From Starkeya sp. ORNL1 (lineage in GTDB: Bacteria > Pseudomonadota > Alphaproteobacteria > Rhizobiales > Xanthobacteraceae), in NCBI RefSeq assembly GCF_012971745.1, contig NZ_CP048834.1, forward strand, positions 5,899,001-5,963,000: 64,000 nucleotides of DNA, in the 5' to 3' direction. Position numbers and translations under genes: made by a program. Shown in pieces: positions 26,229 to 33,665 of this stretch (the stretch's first letter is position 1; each line of letters opens with the position of its first letter). The notes beneath the pieces are model-generated. The model saw nothing but the letters and a program-made list of their open reading frames with translations, made no database searches and had not been told where the DNA came from.

Positions 26229-26963
26229 TCAGGCTGGCAAGGGCTGGCGACCCTTGCGGCTGCGGGCAGGCGCTTCCTCCGGCATGGCGGAGGGGGCGAC
26301 GACCCGGTCAATGAAGGCGCGGGCGATGCCGGCAGTGGTGCCGGTGACATGCTCTTCCAGCAGGGCCGAGAGCCGCGCGCTATCGCGCGCCTCGAATGCC
26401 GCGATCATCTGCTCGTGCTCGGCGACGGCGTCGGCCCAATGCTCCGGGCTCTTGCGCACCACGAAGCGGCAGGCATGAATGCGGGTGAGGATCTGCTGGT
26501 AGAAGGCCGAGAGCGTCGCATTGCCGGCGATCTCGAAGAAAGCTTCGTGGACCAGCCGGTTGTGGCGCAGATACTCGATCTCGTTGCTGGCCTCGAAATG
26601 CTCCATCATCCGGTCGTGCAGCGCGCGTACGCGGGCGATGTCGGCGTCCGTTGCGCGGGTGCAGGCAAGCGCGCCGGCAAGCCGCTCCAGCGAGGCCATG
26701 ATGGGGAACAGCTCGGAGATCTGCTCCTCGGTGATGCGGGCGACGATGGCGCCGCGGTGCGGCAGGATCTGTAAGACGCCTTCCGCCGCCAGCACCTTCA
26801 GCGCCTCGCGGATCGGGGTGCGGGAGACACCGAAGCGCTCGCACAGCTGCTCCTCCGGCACCTTCTCGCCGGGGCGCAACTCACCTTGCAGGATCATCTC
26901 CCGCAGCGGCGCCACGAGCGATTCATGCAGGGAATGACGAACGATCTGTCCGGCTGCCATCAT
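26229..26963 (-). CDS. GntR-family regulator with FCD ligand domain (Tct operon)
   Basis: 244 residues. The winged helix (about residues 10-75: LREMILQGELRPGEKVPEEQL, FGVSRTPIREALKVL) is followed by an all-helical FCD domain whose metal/ligand histidines can be seen in NRLVHEAFFE and AVAEHEQMIAA. It lies inside the TctCBA-CaiB-crotonase gene string on the same strand. FCD regulators usually sense a carboxylate that the adjacent genes use. It is a paralogue of the regulator at 31554-32240. Confidence 0.9.
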   Translation of the reverse strand: MMAAGQIVRHSLHESLVAPLREMILQGELRPGEKVPEEQLCERFGVSRTPIREALKVLAAEGVLQILPHRGAIVARITEEQISELFPIMASLERLAGALACTRATDADIARVRALHDRMMEHFEASNEIEYLRHNRLVHEAFFEIAGNATLSAFYQQILTRIHACRFVVRKSPEHWADAVAEHEQMIAAFEARDSARLSALLEEHVTGTTAGIARAFIDRVVAPSAMPEEAPARSRKGRQPLPA

Positions 26964-27033
26964 CGATCCTGACGCTGCTTCGAAAGTATTATGAACAGCA
27001 TAGACGCGATTCTTGCCATCAGGAATTCTCGCC

Positions 27034-28548
27034 TCACGCCGCTTCCGCGTTGCGACCGCCCAGCAGGCTGCCGCCGGTGATAGCGCTGACGGCGGGCAGC
27101 AGCAGCAGGAAGATGCCGATGCCCATCATGGTGGCGACGAGGCCGTTGGAGAAGAAGATCGAGGCCGAGCCGTCCGAGGTCAGCATCGCCTGGCGGAAGG
27201 CGTCTTCCGCCTTGTCGCCCAGCACCATGGCGAGCACGAACGGCGCCAGCGGATAATCGAGCTTCTTGAACACATAGCCGGCAATGCCGAAGCCGAGCGC
27301 CAGCCAGATGTCGAAGCTGTGGCTCGCAACTGTGTAGGCGCCGATCACGCAGACCACGGTGATCATCGGCCCGACCACGGTGAAGGGCGCGCGCAATATG
27401 GTGGCGAAGAGCGGCACCGTCGCCAGCACCAGCACTACGGCAATGATGTTGCCGAGATACATGGATGCAATCAGGCCCCAGACGAAATCCGGCCGGGTGG
27501 TGAACAGCATCGGGCCGGGCGAGAGACCCCAGATCATCAGCCCGCCCATCATCACTGCGGCGGTGGCCGAGCCGGGAATGCCGAGCGCCAGCATGGGCAG
27601 CAGGGCGCAGGAGCCGGCGGAATGGTCGGCGGTCTCGGGCGAGACGATGCCTTCCGGCTCACCCTTGCCGAAATGCTTGCCGCGGCGCGAGAAGCGGCGT
27701 CCGAGCGCGTAGCTCATGAAGGAAGCGGCGGTCGGCCCGCCCGGGGTGATGCCCATCCAGCAGCCGATCAACGCGCTGCGGATGATCGACACCCAGTAGC
27801 GCGGCACTTCGGCCAGCGTGCGGAAGATGGTGCGCAGATCGAGCTTGGCTTTGACGCCCTCGAACTTCAGCCCCTCTTCCATGGTGAGCAGCAATTCGCC
27901 GAGGCCGAACAGGCCGATCACCGCGACAAGGAAGGAGATGCCGCCGATCAACTCGTCCAGTTCGAAGGTGAGGCGGCTCTCGCCGGAGATTGTGTCCATG
28001 CCGATGGTGGCGGCGGCGAAGCCGAGCATCATCGACACCAGGGTCTTGAAGGGCGAGCCGCCGGCCATGCCGATGAAGCTGGCGAAGGCCATGAAATAAA
28101 CGGCGAAATATTCCGCTGCGCCGAAGCGCATGGCGAACTGCGCGACCCAGCCGGACAGCAGGGTGATGACGATGACGCCAGTGAGCGCGCCGATGCCGGC
28201 GGAGGAGAAGGCCAGCGTCAGCGCCCGCACCGCCTGGCCCTGCTTGGCCATCGGATAGCCGTCGAAGGTAGTGGCGACGGAGGAGGGCTCACCGGGGATG
28301 TTGAACAGGATCGAGGTGGTGGAACCACCGAACAGCGCCCCCCAATACATCGAGGTCAGCAGGATGATCGCGGAGATCGGATCCATGGTGAAGGTGAGGG
28401 GGAGCAGCAGCGACACGCCGTTCGGCGCCCCCAGGCCCGGCAGCACGCCGACCACGAGGCCGAGCAGCACGCCCACCACCATGATGAGGACGTGGTGCGC
28501 GGTGAGCGCCACCGCGAAGCCGTCCATGAGCTGGCCGAAATTACCCAT
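27034..28548 (-). CDS. Tripartite tricarboxylate transporter, large membrane subunit TctA
   Basis: 504-residue membrane protein with about twelve hydrophobic segments. The signature Pro/Gly-rich loop near the N-terminus (LVVGVLPGLGAPNG, then PLTFTMDPISAIILL and GSTTSILFNIPGEPSSVAT) is diagnostic for TctA, and a second half repeats the motif (MLALGIPGSATAAVMMGGLM). It uses cation symport to import a carboxylate delivered by the TctC protein. The 19-bp gap to tctB indicates co-expression. Confidence 0.93.
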   Translation of the reverse strand: MGNFGQLMDGFAVALTAHHVLIMVVGVLLGLVVGVLPGLGAPNGVSLLLPLTFTMDPISAIILLTSMYWGALFGGSTTSILFNIPGEPSSVATTFDGYPMAKQGQAVRALTLAFSSAGIGALTGVIVITLLSGWVAQFAMRFGAAEYFAVYFMAFASFIGMAGGSPFKTLVSMMLGFAAATIGMDTISGESRLTFELDELIGGISFLVAVIGLFGLGELLLTMEEGLKFEGVKAKLDLRTIFRTLAEVPRYWVSIIRSALIGCWMGITPGGPTAASFMSYALGRRFSRRGKHFGKGEPEGIVSPETADHSAGSCALLPMLALGIPGSATAAVMMGGLMIWGLSPGPMLFTTRPDFVWGLIASMYLGNIIAVVLVLATVPLFATILRAPFTVVGPMITVVCVIGAYTVASHSFDIWLALGFGIAGYVFKKLDYPLAPFVLAMVLGDKAEDAFRQAMLTSDGSASIFFSNGLVATMMGIGIFLLLLPAVSAITGGSLLGGRNAEAA

Positions 28549-28566
28549 GATGCATTCCCGCCCGGC

Positions 28567-29049
28567 TCAATAGATGCCGAAATGATTGAGCACGGGTCCC
28601 TTCAGCAGCGGGACCATGAACAGCTCTTCGAAGATGATGAAGTTCACCGCGACGACAAGAAGCGCGATCAGCAGCGCCACATGCGGGCGGAATTTGGCCG
28701 CGGTCCACATGGCGTAGAACACATAGATGCCCATGCCGATATAAAGGCCGAGAAAGCCCGAGATCAGCGCGAAGCCGACGATCGGCAGGAAGAAGGCGGC
28801 GACGGTGCGAAGCCGCTCGCCATCGAGGAACGGCGCGCTGCCGGCCTCGCGGCGCATGAGCGCCTGCAGGGCGGTGGCGGCGCTGCCGAGCATGATGAGG
28901 CAGCCGACATAGAACGGGAAATAGCCCGGCTGCGGGCCGCCATCGGCCCATTCGATGCCGTTCTGCAGCGAGCCGTAGCACACCACGGCGCCGATCAGCG
29001 CGGTGGTAGCGGCAGTGACGACCTCCATGGCCGGACGGGATATTTCCAT
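28567..29049 (-). CDS. Tripartite tricarboxylate transporter, small membrane subunit TctB
   Basis: 160 residues with four hydrophobic segments (TTALIGAVVCYGSLQNG, then GYFPFYVGCLIMLGSAA, VAAFFLPIVGFALISGFLG and LLIALLVVAVNFIIFEELF). The DGGPQPGYFPFYVG motif is typical of TctB. It lies between tctC and tctA in the order tctC-tctB-tctA. Confidence 0.9.
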   Translation of the reverse strand: MEISRPAMEVVTAATTALIGAVVCYGSLQNGIEWADGGPQPGYFPFYVGCLIMLGSAATALQALMRREAGSAPFLDGERLRTVAAFFLPIVGFALISGFLGLYIGMGIYVFYAMWTAAKFRPHVALLIALLVVAVNFIIFEELFMVPLLKGPVLNHFGIY

Positions 29050-29137
29050 GGCACCTGTTCCGTGGGCTACGGCATCGAGCGGGGCGCGAGACGCGGGGCG
29101 TTGCCACCCCGCGTGCCCTTCGCGCTGGGACCGGGCA

Positions 29138-30145
29138 TCACTGCTCGGCGCGAAGCCAACCGTTACGCTTGTACATTTCCGAATAGCTCGCCTTGTGCGT
29201 GGCGATGAAGGCCTTGAACGCGTCGCCGGTCAGCACCTTCTGAATCTGAGCGCCGCGCTCGGCATAGGCCTTGAACTCCGGCGCCGCAGCCGCCTTGGTC
29301 AGGAGCGCGGTGTAGTAGGCGAGGGCTTCCGGTGGCACGTTTGCCGCCATCCACACCGTGCGCGGCTGGGCGAAGCTCTTGATGTCGAGGCCGGCCTCGA
29401 TGCAGGTCGGCACGTCGTTCCATGATTTGCCGTCGGCGATCACCGTCTTGTCGGCGAGGCGGGCCTCCTCGAACACGCAGAGCGGCTTCTGCACGCCGGC
29501 CTTCCACTGCTCGACGCTCTCGCTCGGATTATTGACGTTGGCGTCGATATGGCCGCCGGCGACCTGGATCGCCGCCTCGCTGCCGCTCTTGTAGGGGATG
29601 TAGGTGAGGTCGACGCCGCCGGCCTGCTCGATCAGCGTCATCAACGTCTCGTCGGCCTCCTTGGCCTTGGCGCCGCCGACCTTCAGCTTGCCCGGCGCTT
29701 CCTTGGCCTTGGCGATGAAGCCCTTCACGTCCTCGATGCCGGAGGTCTTCGGGTTCACCCAGAGGATGAAGGGGTCGAACACCATGGCGGCGACCGGGGT
29801 GAGGTCCTTGCCCGCGTCATAATTCAGCTTGGAGGCGAGCGGCAGCACATAGGCGTCCTGCGTGCCGAAATAGAGCTTGTAGGGATCGCCGGGATTGGTC
29901 TTGGCGTAGACGAAGGTCTCCGCGCCGCTGCCGCCGGCCTTGTTGCTGACGATGATCGGCGTGGTGAGCAGTTCGTTCTTGCTCAGCGCCGACTGCACGA
30001 CCCGCGCGAAAGTGTCGGTGCCGCCGCCGGGACCCGCTGCCGCCACGAATTCGACCGGACGGTTGGGCTTCCAGTCGCTCTGTGCGCTCGCCGGCACGAT
30101 GAGGGCGAGCGAGACGGCAAGCGCGGTCACTGCGTGTTTCGGCAT
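29138..30145 (-). CDS. Tripartite tricarboxylate transporter substrate-binding protein TctC (Bug family)
   Basis: 335-residue periplasmic binding protein with a signal peptide ending near PASAQ-SDW. The Bug-family landmarks are visible: NRPVEFVAAAGPGGGTDTFAR at the start of the mature protein, and IPYKSGSEAAIQVAGGHID. The start at 30145 has a strong AGGGAGG site 5 to 10 bases upstream. It is the first gene of the operon. The ligand, a mono-, di- or tricarboxylate, cannot be inferred from the sequence. Confidence 0.92.
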   Translation of the reverse strand: MPKHAVTALAVSLALIVPASAQSDWKPNRPVEFVAAAGPGGGTDTFARVVQSALSKNELLTTPIIVSNKAGGSGAETFVYAKTNPGDPYKLYFGTQDAYVLPLASKLNYDAGKDLTPVAAMVFDPFILWVNPKTSGIEDVKGFIAKAKEAPGKLKVGGAKAKEADETLMTLIEQAGGVDLTYIPYKSGSEAAIQVAGGHIDANVNNPSESVEQWKAGVQKPLCVFEEARLADKTVIADGKSWNDVPTCIEAGLDIKSFAQPRTVWMAANVPPEALAYYTALLTKAAAAPEFKAYAERGAQIQKVLTGDAFKAFIATHKASYSEMYKRNGWLRAEQ

Positions 30146-30224
30146 CAAAGCCTCCCTGATGGATGTTCTTGGATTGGCGGTTAGCCAGCTTGTTGGCAAG
30201 ACCGTAACGCATCAATCATTTCAC

Positions 30225-30240
30225 ATCAATAATTATAGAT
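30225..30240. promoter_or_regulatory. Candidate GntR operator in the tctC promoter
   Basis: ATCAATAATTATAGAT is symmetric at 14 of 16 positions. It shares ATCAATAATTA with the site at 26172, and a partial copy (ATCAATCATT) lies at 30211-30220. The position about 80 bp upstream of tctC fits an operator for the FCD regulator. Confidence 0.55.
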
Positions 30241-30267
30241 GCGATTTTCAGTGAGCTTGTTTGAGGT

Positions 30268-30371
30268 GTCATCCCGGCCGGAGGCGCAGCCGTAGAGCCG
30301 GGATCGCGTGCCGAAAGTGGCACTCCTTCCTGCGCGCGATCCCGGATCGGCCTTGCGCCGTCCGGGATGAC
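30268..30371. repeat. Family A palindromic intergenic repeat, copy 4 (inverted)
   Basis: GTCATCCCGGCCGGAGGCGCAGCCGTAGAGCC... to ...CGTCCGGGATGAC, in the opposite orientation to copy 1. It separates the tctC promoter from the AHSA1 genes. Confidence 0.85.
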
Positions 30372-30398
30372 GCCAACGGGTAGGGGCAGGGAAGGGTG

Positions 30399-30896
30399 CT
30401 ACGCCAGCAGCCGCGCCAGCCGGTCGTAATTCTCGATCTCGCCATCGCGGATCTGCGCGGCGAGCACGGTGTCGCGGGCCTCGCCGCTTTCATAGGTCAT
30501 GGTGATGGTGACCCGCGTGCTGCCGGCACATTGGTCGAACACCGTGGTGATGACGGCGCCGCCCGGATACCAGGCCGGCTCGAAGCGCTCGGTCTGCACC
30601 AGGCGTTCCGGGCGGACCACCTCGCGGAAGCTGCCGCTCCAGCCGATCTCGTCCCCGGGCGGGCGGCGCATCAGGTAGCGATAGGCGCCCCCACGCACCG
30701 GGTCGATGGCGCAGATGATGAGCGAGCGGCTACCGGGCCCCAGCCACTGTTTCACCAGCTCCGGCTGCGTGAAGGCGTCGAACACACGCTCGCGCGCGGC
30801 GTCGAACTCACGCTGCATGACGATCTCGCGCGCGCCTTGAGCGAACAGCCTGAGCGTGCCGAGATGCTTGATGGTGGTCTCGCCAGCGTTCGTCAT
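30399..30896 (-). CDS. SRPBCC/AHSA1-domain protein 1
   Basis: 165 residues of the activator-of-Hsp90-homologue 1-like (START/Bet v1-type) fold: EIVMQREFDAARERVFDAFTQPELVKQWLGPG is the standard opening, read in parts, and the C-terminal helix follows an EGVLxxY-like region. ATG 30896 leaves an 11-bp gap to the next AHSA1 gene, so the two form an operon. Members of this group are often encoded with ArsR regulators; none is present. Function unknown beyond a hydrophobic ligand cavity. Confidence 0.85.
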   Translation of the reverse strand: MTNAGETTIKHLGTLRLFAQGAREIVMQREFDAARERVFDAFTQPELVKQWLGPGSRSLIICAIDPVRGGAYRYLMRRPPGDEIGWSGSFREVVRPERLVQTERFEPAWYPGGAVITTVFDQCAGSTRVTITMTYESGEARDTVLAAQIRDGEIENYDRLARLLA

Positions 30897-30907
30897 CGCC
30901 GGCTCCG

Positions 30908-31393
30908 TCAGATCCTGGCGACCAGCGCCGCCAACTGGTCGGCGCACTGGCCCCAGCCTTCATGGAAGCCCATCGCCTCATGGGCCTTGCGATCCTCGGC
31001 ATTCCAGTGGCGGGCGATGGCGGTGTAGGTCGTGCCGCCCTTGCCATTGTCCTCGAAGGTGATGATGCCGGTGAAGAAGGGCTTGGCCGAGGGCTTCCAG
31101 GCGGAGACAAAGGCATCGGTGAAGACGATGCGCTCATTGGGCACCACTTCGAGATAGACGCCGTGCATCGGCATGTCGGTGCCGTCGGGCCCGCGCATCA
31201 CGATGAAGCTGTTGCCGCCCGAGCGTACGTCGGTTTCCACGACCGGCGTCGTATAGGGCCGTGGCGCGAACCACTGCTTCATCAGTTCCGGCTCAGTCCA
31301 GGCGCGGAAAAGCTTCTCGCGTGGCGCGTGGATCTCCCGGGTGAGCACGAGATCGCGCTCGGCATCGAGGGTGGTCGCAGGCCTGGTCGTCAT
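30908..31393 (-). CDS. SRPBCC/AHSA1-domain protein 2
   Basis: 161 residues; paralogue of the neighbouring gene with LVLTREIHAPREKLFRAWTE and ELMKQWFAPRP at the start and GFHEGWGQCADQLAAL at the C-terminus, which is the usual AHSA1 ending. GGAGGA precedes the ATG. It is the first gene of a two-gene operon on the minus strand. Confidence 0.87.
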   Translation of the reverse strand: MTTRPATTLDAERDLVLTREIHAPREKLFRAWTEPELMKQWFAPRPYTTPVVETDVRSGGNSFIVMRGPDGTDMPMHGVYLEVVPNERIVFTDAFVSAWKPSAKPFFTGIITFEDNGKGGTTYTAIARHWNAEDRKAHEAMGFHEGWGQCADQLAALVARI

Positions 31394-31497
31394 CGTGTCC
31401 TCCTTGGCGGGTTCCCACTAAGGACGAACGAGATGCCGCCAGACCGACATAGTCGACACGATTTCGACGCGGATGACGTTGGGGAGGTGCTGTTGGA

Positions 31498-31535
31498 GCA
31501 TCCTTCGAGGCCGCTTCGCTGCGCCTCAGGATGAC
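31498..31535. repeat. Family B repeat, half copy
   Basis: GCATCCTTCGAGGCCGCTTCGCTGCGCCTCAGGATGA-type unit (read in parts). Fuller copies of the same element lie at 38882-38990, 44025-44126 and 47947-48046. Confidence 0.7.
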
Positions 31536-31553
31536 AAAGCCGAGCCACCCAGC

Positions 31554-32240
31554 TTATTCCGCGGCCTCCTTGCCGCGGTCGGTGAGCGATTCGAGCACCA
31601 TCGCCGCCTTGTGGCGCAGGTGCTCCTTCAGGATGGCACCGAGCCGGGCAGTGTCGCGGGCACGCAGCGCCACCATCATCTGCTCATGATCCTCGACCGC
31701 CTCGCGCCAGCGCTCGGAGGATTTCTGCGCGATGAAGCGGACCGCGTGGATGCGCACCATCAGCGTCTGGTACATCTGCGTCAGCGAGTTGTTCGCGGCG
31801 ATCTCGAAGAACGCCTCGTGGATCTGCCGGTTCAGCTTGAGATAGGTGGCCGAATCGGTCCGGCGGTAGGCGTCCACCATCAGCGCGTGCATCGCCTCGA
31901 GCCGCGCAACGTCTTCCGGCGTGGCGCGGGCGCAGGCCGCTTCGCCGGCCAGCATCTCCAGCGCGCCCATGATCGGGAACAGTTCGTCGACCTCGCTCGG
32001 GGAGATGCGGGCGACGCTGGCACCGCGGTTCGGCGAGAGGATCAGAACCCCTTCATTCGCCAGCACTTTCAATGCCTCGCGCAGCGGCGTGCGGGACACG
32101 CCGAAGCGCGAGCAGAGCATCTGCTCGGAAATCTTGTCACCCGGTTTCAACTCGCCACGCATCAGCATGTCGCGTAGCTGCGCGGCGAGCTCGCCGTGCA
32201 GGCTGCGGCGTGGGATGACGGCGGTGTCCGGCATGACCAT
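31554..32240 (-). CDS. GntR-family regulator with FCD ligand domain (aminotransferase side)
   Basis: 228 residues with the same layout as the regulator at 26229: winged helix with FGVSRTPLREALKVL, then an FCD domain with LNRQIHEAFFE and AVEDHEQMMVA. Long stretches are identical between the two proteins, so they are close paralogues. It is 77 bp from the aminotransferase gene on the same strand. Control of the aminotransferase and the divergent dehydrogenase is likely from position. Confidence 0.9.
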   Translation of the reverse strand: MVMPDTAVIPRRSLHGELAAQLRDMLMRGELKPGDKISEQMLCSRFGVSRTPLREALKVLANEGVLILSPNRGASVARISPSEVDELFPIMGALEMLAGEAACARATPEDVARLEAMHALMVDAYRRTDSATYLKLNRQIHEAFFEIAANNSLTQMYQTLMVRIHAVRFIAQKSSERWREAVEDHEQMMVALRARDTARLGAILKEHLRHKAAMVLESLTDRGKEAAE

Positions 32241-32317
32241 TCGATCGACCTCGAATTGGGGAACTCGCCTCTAGATTGCTCCCGCCAGCGGGTTTGGCAA
32301 GCCGGCGTTGCTATTCC

Positions 32318-33526
32318 TCATTCGGCGGCCGCGCGCAGGGGGCTGGCGGCACTCTCGGCGAGGTAGTCGAGTGCCGCCTGAACGCCGCCCTTGCGATGCG
32401 GCACGCCGGCGATCGACAGCCCCATCTCCACGCCGGACAGCGCGCCGAGGATGGTGAGGTCGTTGGTGTCGCCGAGATGGCCGATACGGAACACCTTGCC
32501 CGCCAGCTTGGTGAGGCCGGTGCCGAGCGACATGTCGAAATGCGCCAGCGTCTTCTCGCGGAAGCCGTCGGCGTCGTGGCCTTCCGGCATCAGCACCGCG
32601 GTCAGCGAGGACGAGTAATATTTCGGCTCGCGGCACAGCACTTCCAGTCCCCAGGCCCGCACCGCGCGGCGTGTCGCCTCGGCATGGCGGTCATGGCGGG
32701 CGAAGACGTTCTCGAGGCCTTCCTCGTGCAGCATGTCGATCGCCTCGGCGAGGCCGTAGAGCAGATTGGTGCCGGGCGTATAGGGGAAGAAGCCGCGCTC
32801 ATTGTGCGGCAGCATCTCTTCCCACGACCAGAACAGCTTCGGCGACTTCGAGGCCTTGGCGGCAGCGAGCGCCTTCGGCGAGAGCGCGTTGAAGGACAGG
32901 CCCGGCGGCAGCATCAGGCCCTTCTGCGAGCCGGAGACGGTGACGTCGACGCCCCATTCGTCATGGCGATAATCGATCGAGGCCAGCGAGGAGATGGTGT
33001 CGACCAGGTACAGCGCCGGGTGGCCGGCGGCATCGATCGCCTTGCGCACCTCGTCGATGCGGGAGATGCACCCCGTCGAGGTCTCGTTATGGACGACGCA
33101 GACCGCCTTGATCTCGTGGTTCTTGTCCTCGAGCAGCCGCGCCTCGATCTGGGCGGCGTCGGCACCGATGCGCCAGTCGGAGGCGATGAATTCGGGGACA
33201 AGGCCGAGCTTGATCGCCATGTTCTTCCACAGCGTGGCGAAATGGCCGGTCTCGAACATCAGCACCTTGTCGCCGGGCGAGAGCACATTGACTAGCGCCG
33301 CTTCCCACGCGCCGGTGCCGGAGGCGGGGTAGATGATGACCGGGTTGGCGGTCTTGAAGATGGTCTTCATGCCGTCCAGCACGCGCCGGCCCAGCTTCTG
33401 AAATTCCGGGCCGCGATGGTCGATGGTCGGCATGTCCATCGCCCGCAGGATGCGGTCGGGAACCGGAGTCGGCCCCGGAATCTGCAGGAAGTGGCGCCCG
33501 GCGACACGGGCGGCATTGCTGGACAT
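32318..33526 (-). CDS. Class V aminotransferase, serine-glyoxylate / alanine-glyoxylate type
   Basis: 402-residue PLP enzyme. The opening HFLQIPGPTPVPDRILRAM and the PLP-lysine at about residue 202 in VSGSQKGLMLPPG match serine-glyoxylate aminotransferase (SgaA). GTGAWEAALVNVLSPGD forms the phosphate-binding region. It would convert glyoxylate to glycine using serine or alanine. GGAGGA precedes ATG 33526. It is divergent from a 2-hydroxyacid-dehydrogenase-like gene, which could supply glyoxylate from glycolate; that link is inferred. Confidence 0.88.
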   Translation of the reverse strand: MSSNAARVAGRHFLQIPGPTPVPDRILRAMDMPTIDHRGPEFQKLGRRVLDGMKTIFKTANPVIIYPASGTGAWEAALVNVLSPGDKVLMFETGHFATLWKNMAIKLGLVPEFIASDWRIGADAAQIEARLLEDKNHEIKAVCVVHNETSTGCISRIDEVRKAIDAAGHPALYLVDTISSLASIDYRHDEWGVDVTVSGSQKGLMLPPGLSFNALSPKALAAAKASKSPKLFWSWEEMLPHNERGFFPYTPGTNLLYGLAEAIDMLHEEGLENVFARHDRHAEATRRAVRAWGLEVLCREPKYYSSSLTAVLMPEGHDADGFREKTLAHFDMSLGTGLTKLAGKVFRIGHLGDTNDLTILGALSGVEMGLSIAGVPHRKGGVQAALDYLAESAASPLRAAAE

Positions 33527-33581
33527 AGGATCCTCCATAGACGGCATGCGCATTGACGATGTGGCTTCGCTCTTGCCGAAA

Positions 33582-33649
33582 TGAATTATGAATGCAAAAT
33601 TCAGTCAAGTCCATTTGCGCCGTCGGGACGCACTATGTGGACGCAAATG
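33582..33649. promoter_or_regulatory. Two inverted repeats in the aminotransferase/dehydrogenase divergent promoter
   Basis: TGAATT-N10-AATTCA (33582-33603) is followed by CATTTGCG (33612-33619) inverted as CGCAAATG (33642-33649). The first lies in an AT-rich patch and is the better operator candidate for the FCD regulator at 31554. The second sits in the leader of the dehydrogenase gene and could be a paired operator or an mRNA stem. Confidence 0.5.
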
Positions 33650-33665
33650 TGTGAGGGAGGAAAAC

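Noticed and set aside
27013..29208. 731-codon plus-strand open frame
   Set aside because: It is antisense to tctA and tctB, rich in His, Gly, Asp and Gln, and has no domain; a GC-driven shadow frame.
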